Source: Anthopleura xanthogrammica
Taxonomy: Eukaryota > Cnidaria > Anthozoa > Actiniaria > Actiniidae
NCBI GenBank assembly: GCA_964019055.1
Contig: OZ025207.1
Coordinates: forward strand, 688,501-752,500
Direction: 5' to 3'
DNA: 64,000 bases
Both the position numbers and the translations under genes were made by a program. Shown piece by piece: positions 22,200 through 32,716 of the stretch. The notes beneath the pieces were generated by a model that did no database searches, was not told the origin of the DNA, and saw only the letters and a list, made by a program, of their open reading frames with translations. Position 1 is the first letter of the stretch. Each line of letters starts with the position of its first letter.

Positions 22200-24060
22200 A
22201 GATGTCTTCTCCATTAATATATAGTTCACTTAAGTAGTCAACTAAAAGGGATATAAATTTAAAAAATGAATATCCAAAAAATAGAACATGACTATAATTA
22301 TTTACAATAATGACAGTTGAACATAAAATAATAATGATAGTGAATAAAGCTGTCGTGAACCTGAAATTCGAAGCATTTTATGGCCAAGGAATTTAGAGAA
22401 ACAGGAAAGACATATATCAATTTTGAAATTCAGTATTGAAATCATATAGAAAGGCTGGTCTTAGCATGGGACTTCTTGTCCTGTTGATCATGCCTTCAAC
22501 TGGTTTCAAATCAAAGTTGTAAAGCAGATAAATAAATAAATAAATAAATATATAAATAAAGGATGCACCAAGGCTGGTAAGGAAAAATAATAGGTCACAT
22601 GACCAAACTTATGCAGCATTATTCTGAAATTTAATGAATTATTATGCAAAGGTATATTTAGGGGCAAGGTGTAAACAATAAATGGTTCAAAAAGGGGACC
22701 AATTATTTCATTAATTTTGGTGTTGGGAACTGGTGATACTGTCACCTGTTACAATGCTCGATACTGGGCATCTGTTGTTACTATTTGTAGGATTTGATTC
22801 ACAGGATTGTCTCTCAACACATGGTTTATTAGTCAAATGGGTTTACATTTGCTAACTTTCACATACAAATACAGTAAAATCCTAAAAACAAAGAGCATTA
22901 CATTACAATAGGACAATACTCAAGCAAACAATGACAAAGAACTTACCAAATGACGAACGCACTACATGATTACATTTGTACAATCAAACGCGTTGGAAGG
23001 GAGTTAGCAATGGCTCAATATACAAGATTATTTGATGACTTCTTTATTTGATGACTTTTACTGCTAACTAATGAGCTCAAAGATTTTTACTACATTTATA
23101 GGTCTTGTACAGGAATTTGCATATAAGGACAAACGAAAAAACAACAATAAACAAATGTTCGCTAATTAACTATTCAACTGAAATCTCGTGGGCCTTTCAA
23201 TTGTCCTTCTGGATCGTGACGTACGGAACTGTACAACATTAACTGAAAGAATAACAACTTGCACAAGAATGACGTGACAGCAATATTAGCTGGGTAGCAG
23301 ACTCACACTACACAAAACGGCGGGAAGCACATGCAATATATATTGTTGAGGGTGGTAGCCTCTACAGGTTTTCAGAAGCTAAAAAAGTTATATTCGATGT
23401 AAAACATTTAAATTTTGTCATAACATGAGAAGTAAAGCCATAAATAGTTGAAATACGAAAAAAGCAGGATATTTTCATCAAAATGACCATATTTTGTGTT
23501 AGAAATAGGTAGATTAAAATGCCCACAGCAACGGTTACCATGGAAACTCCACAACAGGAACAATGAGCGATTAGAAAGGTATTTGCTTTAGTAGTACTTT
23601 GACCAAGTTTTAGCTTGTTAGGACTATCTATCGAGCTGTTATATTAGTTTACAGTAAGTCAAAAATAGCTGTAAAATAATTTGAGAATTTTGGGGAACCA
23701 GATCTGAGGAAAAAACGATTAGCCAATCAGATTGGGAATCACTTTTCTGAAAAAGAATCAATCCCATGCATCTGTTCGATCATTCAATCATGGATGAACA
23801 TTGGGAAATCAAAACAAAACGAAATAGCATACAAGTACAAATATGCAAGGAGAAGTGTCAATTCTCCGAGGATTCAAGACTTAAAATGTTTGTACTTGAA
23901 AGAAGAAAACAAATAATAGTAAAAAAGAAAAAAAAGAAAAAAAATAGTCAATAAGCTAGCTGAATAATGAAATAATAAATAATACCGTAATGGAATATAT
24001 GTGACTGATTGAGAGCCTGGCACCACCCCACAACATAACGACAGAAGAGACGTCACTCCC
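22200..24060. other. Stretch without recognised gene
   Basis: AT-rich sequence with a short AAAT run at 22528-22558 and an A-rich tract near 23920-23945. I see no supported coding region. Confidence 0.5.
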
Positions 24061-24124
24061 CTAACAAGGTAATTCTTTATAATAAGATAAAGATCTAATA
24101 ATGCTTATTAGTTAATAAGAATAG

Positions 24125-24900
24125 TTGCATTTTATGCATTGAATAAAAATGTCTTCAGATTTCTTTTAAACGATTCGATAGATGGAGCGTTCCTTATAGA
24201 TATGGGTAGGTCATTGCACAGCACAGGCGCACAAATGGAAAATGGCTTCAATGACGTGACGCACGCCTTTCCCATGACCAGGGAGCAGCTGATCCTACCT
24301 TTGTTGTCAATAAGTCGAAGATATGAGCACTGTCTGTATCCTTCATTACACGCGTCGGAGAAGTGGTGGAGTTCTGTACTCTTAAGTTCGCCGAAGTCCG
24401 CTTGTCTGAAGCATCGCAGCACGTCCAACTCTTCTAGTAGGTGGATTTCAGATCTCCACGTCTCCCATTTGGCTCTGAGGTCTTGTGGTATTTGGTCATC
24501 CCATCCAGTGTTCACTTTGCAGAGAAGCTGTAGAATTCTCTTGCCTTGGAGTAGGGACGGTGCTGCGAGTCCTAGCGGGTTGTAGATGGAGCTAACGGTC
24601 GCTAATATTCCGCGCCTCGTTAGCGGCCTGTCTTTCAGCGTGATGCGGAACTTCAGGCTTTCGCTCTCAATGCACCATAATGGAATCTTCCGGCTTGCTT
24701 ACAGATTTAAGACCATCGTCTACGTAAAAATTCTTACGTAAGAAATGGGCGGGTTCATGTCCGAGTTGGGCCTCATTATCATCAGCGGTTACCTTCAGTG
24801 CTAGGTTGGCGCATCCTGGTGACGAAGTTGCGCAGAATAGATGAACTCTCATCCTGTATTCCTGTGGCTCTTTCGAAGTGTCTCCCTGAACAATTATAAT
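24125..24900 (-). pseudogene. BEL/Pao RT/RNase H fragment fused to a LINE tail
   Basis: The right part (24895-24670) is BEL RT (CATSSPGCANLALKV, NFYVDDGLKS with YVDD). It jumps, with a deletion, to the connection region (TRRGILATVSSIYNPLG) and the start of RNase H (ELHHFSDACNEGYRQCSYLR, CSLVMGKA) at 24680-24240. The frame then passes into CNDLPISIRNAPSIESFKRN and LKTFLF, which is the C-terminal signature of LINE ORF2 rather than BEL, and stops at 24132. It is a chimera formed by deletion or insertion. Confidence 0.7.
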
Positions 24901-26515
24901 ATCTGCGTGTCATAGACTAGTGACGTAGCTTGACGAGTGATGCGTGCGTGATGCTTACAGTAACACTAGTATTCTAAAAATCATGCACTCTGGTCACCAT
25001 GGTCTAATAAAACAAAAACAACAAAAACAAATTGAAAAACAACTGAAAAAAAATGTGAATCAAAAAAAATTATTTACCATACTAAAGTCGGTCAGGATAG
25101 CGGAAAACTGTGCTCTTGGACTTGAAAACAAATGTCCTCATTCCAAGTCATATTCAAGACCTCAGGCCCTTTTTTCCTATTTGGACCGACTATAGCATGG
25201 CAAATAACTTTTTTTATTTTATAACCTCTATGTAGTAAAATAAAAACTCTTTGCAAAGATATACAAACCTTGCAAGTCGGTAATCAGCATTTTTTTATCT
25301 GAATATTCATACGACCAGTGGGCAAATGTTTGCCACAATTGCCCACATTTTGATTCACTTCCTTTTTTTTGTGGCTTCTCCCAAGTTGTTTAGGTATTTA
25401 ATAAATGACCCTTCAAGAGCCTCTTCCATAAAAAGTGGTTCCTGGCTGGTATTCACTTATTCAAGAAGGAAACATGGGATTATTCTGAAATAGGCAATAT
25501 ATTTTTATTTCTTGGAAAGTGCCTAATATTTAATTTTGATTATCGTTTCTCCAAGAGTAGAAAAGCTCTATGGCTTTAATACACATGGAGCCCAATTTTG
25601 AGAAAATAAAAGGAGAAAATACAAGAGTGAAAAAATCCAAAAAAAAAATGCACTTTAACATTTTTTTGCGCTCGCCTTTCTTTTTTTATAATTATAATTC
25701 CTCAATCGTATCCTATGTCAATATTATAAATATATTTTTATAAATACTTTAATTTGTAGGGAACGTTTTCCTCAACTTCTTTTTCTGGAGTTTGAGGCTT
25801 AAAGCACGGTTCATTAGGGACAATTTAAGCTAAAACAGACAAGTTTGATATCAAAGTATGACTTTTGCCAGTAATTTTCGGCAGAAGTTAGTTTAAAAAA
25901 AAGGAGATAAGGGTAATTATACACTGATATGCCTTGATGCTGGATAAAACTATTTCATTGTTGTTAATGTAAAAAAATTGGATCTAATGAAAGCAGGACT
26001 TACTCAATGGCACTTGCAACTGAGTTTATCTTCAGTGCCTCTGTGAATCACTTTGATAAATATGAAGCAGCCATCTGGTTTTGAACCTCCTGCAAATTAC
26101 CAATGAAAATGAATTCAAGATTATGCAAATATCATTGTGCAGGAATATGGTGCATAATTGTTTAGTTTTTGGTTATAAGCGTGAACATTGGCACAGTGAT
26201 AAAAGACCAAGTGCTGACTATTTTGTGATGTAGCGTGCCATTCTTTATATAAATATTAGAATTAAATTTCTTAATCCATGTAAGATGATTACAGTCAAAA
26301 TGGCTCAAGTGTACCCCCCTAAAATATATTGATGAATTTATTATTCAATTATTGAGTTCATTATTCACTCTGACTCCACACTTGAAAATGAATTATCTAC
26401 TTGCAATTGAGTACTAGTGATGATCAAGTCAATATTCGAATAATGAAATCATAGATGGAGCCTAGGGGGTATGCTTGAGCTGTTCTGACTGTAATGTCAA
26501 TAAATTATTCCTTAC

Positions 26516-26685
26516 TTTCATAGCTACTCCCTTGACACACTTATCTGCTTCTTTAATTTTTGTGTGCAGTGTTTCGAGGTACTGCTTCAGCACAACTTTT
26601 GTACCAGGCTGAAACTGGGTGAGGTGTTGATTCTTGTTCACAACAGACCCAATTTCAGCATGATAGGCAGCCCACATGCCCCCTT
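26516..26685 (-). CDS. Exon-like ORF, phase 1 to 0, unrecognised
   Basis: A 170-nt segment bounded by an acceptor (TTGTCAG) and a donor (AAA then GTAAGG). It encodes helical-looking sequence (GGMWAAYHAEIGSVVN, QFQPGTKVVLKQYLETLHTK, IKEADKCVKGVAMK). Splice boundaries and composition support a genuine exon. The gene is unknown to me. Confidence 0.4.
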
Positions 26686-27775
26686 CTGACAATAGGTATG
26701 TTGATATTGATCGCAGTGATAACATTCCAAGGGACTGCTAGGACTGTGCCTCTGTATCAAAAGTCTTGCAGTAATAAAATTTTTCTTGAAAGGAAGAAAA
26801 AGGCTGCCAAAATCATAAAGTACTAAAATTATATAATGTATGTCTTTCAAAAATAAAATAAAAATCAGGGTCACTGACTTTCTTTAAGAGCTTTTAGAAT
26901 TTAAAGATGTAAAAAAATTGTTGTCTTGCTGTTTTTTCCATCAAAACAATCGGATGACGTCATGACAATGAACATACATGCTCTAGCTCTGTTGTGTGTT
27001 CCTTGCCCAATATTATTTATTCTGATTATGTATTTTAGTTTTATATTTTTAGTTGGGTGAAAGTTATGTAAATAAAATAAATAAATAAAACCTGCACAAC
27101 ACTAATGAAAGGAAAGGATGCATGCAAGCAACTGCCCATCATGGACTGCTGACAATTTAAAAAAATACCTAATTACACCAGCAGCTTCTTATATAAATTG
27201 GCTTCTTTCAAATGTGGGATGTCAAGTGTACCTAATTTATTTTAACAACTTTTGGATGAAATAATGTTTCAATAAGCATACCTGTATTATGCATGGATGG
27301 GGAAACTATGCTTTTGCCCATTGCCAATATGGCAGTTTTGCTTAACAATCCTTTTGTTTCTGTTGACAAAATAAATACATGACACACAAGCAGATATATA
27401 GTTAACTCCCCATTAACTTTGTTACACATAATTATTCATATTCACATTATATCCATGTAGCCTTACATTATACTCACCCTCGGTCCATTACCCATAGTAT
27501 AGTATTGATATACTTAACCATTTCATTTTTACAAATATTGCTCATTTTGCTAACAAAAAAGTTGTATATGTACAGTACCTTCTGCATCTGCATTATGCTC
27601 AATGATGGCAACCGAATGTTACTATTCTTAGGACTGGTATTGGAAGTACTGTTAAATATAATTAAGTACCATTGGAGGTGGGTTATAATTAAATAAATTA
27701 TAAATTAAGTAAATGTAAGAATGACATGTGGCTATATTTATTTTTTTGGAGAACGAATGTAATGTGCAGACTTAC

Positions 27776-27888
27776 ATTGACAATGAGTGGCTGGAACTTG
27801 ATTCGATCTGTCCAAAATATCTTTCACTAGACTGAAGTCATATGAACAATCGTGGTTAGATTTAGTCATAACTGATGAACCATATGAT
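27776..27888 (-). CDS. Exon-like ORF, unrecognised
   Basis: A 113-nt segment between a good acceptor (AACATACAG) and donor (CAAT then GTAAGT). It encodes SYGSSVMTKSN, HDCSYDFSLVKDILDRSNQV and PATHCQ. Splicing it straight to the 26685 exon would create a stop, so either an exon is missing between them or they belong to different transcripts. Confidence 0.35.
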
Positions 27889-28385
27889 CTGTATGTTTTT
27901 GAGACAAAACATACAGAGCAAATCCTCATGCAATACTGATCTAATGTGCATGAGCACCATCAAATTGCTAAATTACCCAAATTTGGGTACTTATGCTTCT
28001 TCTACCCCTCTAAAAATTCCACTGACACTAGTATTTCCTTCGACATTTTCTAGGAAAATGAAAGTATTTCAACAGACGAAAATGACAGTATTTTTGTCTT
28101 TTCTGTAGTTCCTTTGAGTTCCCTGTTCCATTTTTGTAGTACCCAGTAATTCCCATTAGTACTTTGTAAGCTTTGATGCCTATTGACAGATAGTTGCATC
28201 ACCAACAACTTATGATAGACTTTTAACTGCTACCCGGGTTGTTTTACAAAGAAATTAATGTAATCTTAATGAACCTGAAAGACAAATTGACAAGGATAGA
28301 AAGCAAATAAATGAGGGTGTGCTGGGGGGCTAGGCCCCGCCTATAAATTAGAGATTATAAAAGAAAATATTAATACAGTACTCAC

Positions 28386-29181
28386 CTTCACATAGCAAAC
28401 ATAGAATGATGTTTTGTTGTAGGTAAAGCTTGGGTCAGTAATCCTTGCCTTATCATCCAACACAAACAGATCAATGCCCATATCTTTAAAGTGCTAGTCT
28501 TACGAGAATGAGACTGTAAAATCATCACTTTTCTGTGATTATTATCCACAAATAGGTCGTATAGTTTACGAATTAACAAAAGTCTGATCGAAAAAAAATA
28601 ATTAAGGGAATGAATTTTGTTATTAAAATCGCTAAAAAGTTAGTGGGGCATTGTTCGGTCACAGCGATTAGCTTGGTCAGCGGAGCTGTATTTAATTTAT
28701 TCGTGATGTCATATTTGACTTCTGACTTTGCTCTCCATGCTCTCCATGCTTTAATTGTAATTGTGTTTAAAACTTCAGGTTTTTAGTCGAAACTGGTAAA
28801 ACATGCGCTTAGTGTTGTTGTGATAGCAAAACCAGAGTATCTAGTATGTGCCGCGAAACTTTAATCGTTGCGCGTATGACGTCACTTCCGTTGAGTTGTT
28901 ACCAACCTCACCGGAACGCATTCGTTTAATGGCGGACCGAAAATGCCGAACTTTAAAGGCTAAATACAACATCTTCCCGGTCTCGTATCAAAATAAAATT
29001 TTGACAATGAACTATATAGCATGTCTACTTTTATAAGATATATTCTTCAGGGATAGTGTCATTCTCGTAAGACTAGCACTTTAAGAAACTGTTCACTGTA
29101 ACAATCCTCTTTAACATCCAGAAATGTGGTTGCTGCTGCCAGCAATATGTTTTCAAGTGTTGTGACCTTATTAAACAGCAC
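28386..29181 (-). pseudogene. Host-like exon split by a TTAA-flanked insertion
   Basis: Two coding pieces, 29181-29085 and 28489-28386, are separated by a 591-bp inverted-repeat element. Without the element and one copy of TTAA the exon is 201 nt, exactly 67 codons, open throughout. It starts after acceptor ACCCAG and ends at AAG followed by GTGAGT, both phase 0. The pieces encode TTLENILLAAATTFLDVKED and MGIDLFVLDDKARITDPSF. The protein family is not recognised. With the element present, the right piece soon meets stops, so this allele or copy is disrupted unless the insert is spliced out. Confidence 0.6.
28490..29080. mobile_element. 591-bp nonautonomous element with TIRs and TTAA duplication
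   Basis: Terminal inverted repeats of 22 bp, AGTGCTAGTCTTACGAGAATG plus A in shortened form, lie at 28490-28511 and reversed at 29059-29080. TTAA flanks both sides (28486-28489 and 29081-29084). TTAA duplication is the hallmark of piggyBac-type transposition. No transposase is encoded. The TIR start (AGTGC) differs from the CCC start usual in piggyBac, so the superfamily is inferred from the target duplication only. Confidence 0.75.
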
Positions 29182-29274
29182 CTGGGTATATGAATTTTGA
29201 AGGGGGAAAATACATTAAAAACATCAGTAGCAAAAAGTATCAAATCCAGGAGTTTTAGTCCATTAATGTAGATT

Positions 29275-29517
29275 ATCATTCAAATTATTTTTTCCGTCAT
29301 TTTGATTGGCCGAGAGAACTGCAAATAACTGCCTACAAATAACGGTCTGCTCATGCGCATTACGGCGCAGAGCCATCTTACTGCAAATAACGGTCTGCTC
29401 ATGCGCAGTAACGCTGCATTTGCCAATGGATCGCTTCCCTGAAAAAATGAGCTGACTTCTTTGTTATTGTTTGACTCGCACTGCCCCTCAAAGATTAGAA
29501 AAAATAATTTGAATGAT
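29275..29517. repeat. MITE-like element with perfect 20-bp inverted repeats
   Basis: A perfect 20-bp inverted pair (ATCATTCAAATTATTTTTTC at 29275-29294, its complement at 29498-29517) bounds 243 bp. Inside, a motif TGCAAATAACGGTCTGCTCA is present as two near-direct copies (about 29334 and 29383). No coding sequence. Size and structure fit a MITE. Confidence 0.55.
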
Positions 29518-29519
29518 AA

Positions 29520-29668
29520 AACAATTATTGAACTCGGTTATCGCCAAATATCGAGATTTGTTAGTGTCTTGCAAGCAATTATTTGCCTCTGCCTTCGGCA
29601 TCGGCAAATAATTGCTTGCTCGCCACTAACAAATCATGATATTTTGCTCAACCTTGTCCAATAATTGC
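29520..29668. repeat. Long imperfect palindrome (hairpin)
   Basis: Arms on each side of a loop at about 29588-29602 pair extensively: GATTTGTTAGTG with CACTAACAAATC, GCAAGCAATTATTTGCC with GGCAAATAATTGCTTGC, and outer CAATTATTG with CAATAATTG. It adjoins the MITE-like element on its right and could be a folded end of the same or another foldback element. Confidence 0.7.
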
Positions 29669-30787
29669 TTATTGGCCGTTTTAATTGCATCTTTTTTGAC
29701 TGAAAATGAAATACATTTTTTTATATTTATCTTACTAACAATAAAACGAGTCTAACAGTAGACTTGACGATTTTGTTGTATTTAATTGTTTTCTTAATAA
29801 ATAAAGCAACTAATTATAGATAACTTTTGCAGTATTGACACACTTACTTAAAACACTCCCCATTTAAATTTGAATTTATGTATTTTTTGTGGAATACTAA
29901 GAAATCAAGGACCGTGGTGTACCCTAAAAAGTAAGGAGGGGGCAAGATTGTAAAATATAAGAGACTACTGCAAAAGGGAAAAACTGAGATTGGGCTACAG
30001 CCCCCTCTCTCCACCATATCCATGTTCCCTGGAAATTCAATGAAAATCTGTGTATTGCACCATAGTGGCAGTAGATATGTTACTTTCCAATAGCACTTGC
30101 TATATTACCTTTCTAAAAGTTGGTGAGTTAAGATTTCGCTTTTGTTGTTTAGCTTTCCCACCATGGCTAAAACTCATGGTCCTTTTCTTTATGTTGGCAG
30201 CATATCACTAAAGACTAAATGTCAGGAGAAAAAAACATTTTTTCATATGTTACCCATTGTACCTGCTACTTCTTTCTGATTAGGTAATGTGGGTGGATCA
30301 AACCTATATGTCAGTTTGCATAATGTTAGACTTAAGCTTGAGTTTTGAATTTTAGAGAACAGATGATGTTGGGATAAAAAATGTTGTAGTATTACACTCT
30401 ATACTAACAGACTTTGGCCAAAACTGTGTAATCACCGCTCGAGCATTGAATGGCGTCTCGATCATAATCACTGGTTCACACTATATTCAAGTCTAACATT
30501 ATACTAAATATTTATTATTTTCATAGCTTTATCACTATATTGACTACGTGATAGGAAATGTTTTTGAAGTATTTACTTACGTATTGTTTCCTTTTTAAAT
30601 CCAGATCCTCCTATTAAGGAAGAAAGAGTAGTCTATAAACAGATCCTACTTAAAAAGGTCATATGGAACATGAATTCGGAATTCGAAACGATTTAATATT
30701 AGAATGTACTAATTATAAGGCTTCCATACGTATCTCATGTTGAAAGTACTGCATATCTGTTTAGTAAAAAAGCAAATATTAACTCAC

Positions 30788-31144
30788 CAGGAGTACCAGC
30801 AACTGTCACTTTCCCAGTACCTTTATGGTGCTTAGGGAGATGTCCACAGGAATAGCAATCTTCGGTGCCAGGAACCGAAATATACTCCCTACAAGTACAT
30901 CTTTCAGCACCTATACAACCTGTTCTATGTAAGACAATAAGCTCTCCATTGTGATCAGTTTCTAGAGTACCATTAACGACGCAATGAATGCAATGTATAT
31001 GAAATAACAATATTTTCCTTACATGCTGTGAGGAGGGGCATGGGCACTTCCCACATATATTTGTTCCTGGTTTTTCGACATATACCAGGCAGGAACACAA
31101 AGAACATTTCCCTCTGGAGATGCCTTTGTGGTCGGACACGTGGC
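30788..31144 (-). CDS. Exon with two Cys/His modules, unrecognised
   Basis: A continuous 357-nt open segment bounded by acceptor ATTATAG and donor CTG then GTGAGT, phase 1 to phase 1. It encodes two related cysteine modules: GKCSLCSCLVYVEKPGTNIC followed by GKCPCP, and CIGAERCTCREYISVPGTED followed by CYSCGHLPKHH. The pattern C-x(4)-C-x-C-x(n)-C-x2-C-G-H-x4-H suggests zinc binding. A symmetric exon carrying a repeated module fits exon duplication. An intron of 61 nt (31022-30962) with GT/AG ends is possible but would break the frame, so I prefer one exon. I cannot name the family. Confidence 0.45.
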
Positions 31145-31239
31145 CTATAATTGCAAGGTAGAGAAAAGTTATATAAAAAACTAATTAAAAGTTCTTGCTT
31201 TCTATATATAGTCGGTAAGTTAATCCACATATATATGTA

Positions 31240-32140
31240 CTAACCTGCCATCGTTAATCACTGAACTGTAATGCTGAAAGTAGTTATTTCTTATATTCTT
31301 TGTAGTGATGCAGTTGTTTTTTCCAAAGACTAGTCAGTTGTGTTTTATCTCTTGCATCAGACCGACACTGACACACAAGCTAATTATTTTTTTGTGGTTA
31401 TCTTCAATGTTATCTTTTTGTTAAAGTTCTTTTTATGTATCGTATTTGTGATCATGCAATGTTTTCCCCTAAAAAAGGTTGGCAAAGATTAAGGCTTTAA
31501 GACATGCTTCAGTCAATTTAAGATGAAGATGTAAAGTTTTCTACTTTTACGCTCTTTTGTCTTAATTTTTTAGGTTGCTTCACTTTTTATCAACTTTGTT
31601 TGGTTTGCCTTATCGCTTAAAACTAACAGAATTTTTGTCATTCTTGGGAGTCCCAGTTATGGTTATGTAAACATATACATGCAGGCATATATCTTGATAA
31701 AATACTTCTTCTTTTAAATAATTTGATAAGCATAGCTTTTATGTCTTATTAGTTATGGTAGCTTTTCCCTTTTATTATGATAATAGATATAAAAATAGTA
31801 TACACAAAGTTAATATGGAATTTTCCAAACTTTGTCTGATGTTGTTCTGGCATATTTCCTTCTGTGCTGATTTTTTTTTATACGTATGCCGATAAAATAA
31901 CTGATTTAAAGCTTGGTAAACTACATACATGCAACAGAACCTTCGCAACACTTTTCTAAAATAGGGCTGTATTTATTTATAAGCGTGCTTTTCGCTAGTG
32001 CCAAAATGCGCTTGGAGATCATACCTAAAACAAGATACCCTCATTAAATAGCAGCTGAAAGGTATTTAAGGAGTTGGAGTTATGTTAACAATTATATATA
32101 CAATCACATATAATGTATCCTAAAAGATGTACTCTTCTAG
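31240..32140. other. Stretch without recognised gene
   Basis: AT-rich DNA left of the Ngaro element. No supported feature seen. Confidence 0.5.
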
Positions 32141-32345
32141 TAATCTATTCCAACTGCATCCTACTCCACATGGGCATACGGATGGGAATTAGTTATGGGC
32201 AAAGCGAGTCCGTGAGCCGTAGAGCAAGAAGCAGTTGACCTAGGATCAGGGAGGGCGAGGGTGGGTGAATCAGGTTGGAATCCAACCCCCAAAGGCATAT
32301 ACACTGTAATGACAGGTTTGCCCTCCTACCGTTACCTTCCCGCTA

Positions 32346-32492
32346 GTTTAACAAACTGGCCTCGATTGATTGTGTGCGCCCATATTTATACCCCTGTTAC
32401 GCATGGTTGCATTTGGAATAGTAATCTATTCCAACTGCATCCTACTCCACATGGGCATACGGATGGGAATTAGTTATGGGCAAAGCGAGTCC
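32346..32492 (-). repeat. Ngaro internal A2-B1 junction (circle-junction copy)
   Basis: A2 and B1 abut exactly at 32421/32422. The junction is a near-perfect palindrome: GGAATAG (32415-32421), TAAT (32422-32425), CTATTCC (32426-32432). In Ngaro/DIRS elements the internal junction preserves the sequence of joined termini and templates completion of the ends. The arms with a 4-nt centre have the form of a tyrosine recombinase crossover site. Confidence 0.8.
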
Positions 32493-32716
32493 TGCCGCAG
32501 GGGCCAAGCCCCTGAGACCCCGACTATAAGTCACGTGCGGTCGGAACCATTCTTCTAACCTAGCTTACCCGTAACTTAATATTTCTACCCCCAACCCGCA
32601 ACTCCATTCCCGACCCAGGCCTATATTACTCCGGAGTAAGTGGCCAGCCCTACTAAGCCTAAACGGGGATACCCCACGTAGTCCCTAACCCTATTTTAAA
32701 TTAGGCAAAAATAGCA

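Noticed and set aside
26516..31144. Joining the four exon-like ORFs into one gene model
   Set aside because: The phases do not all match and splicing 27776 to 26685 makes a stop, so I list them separately.
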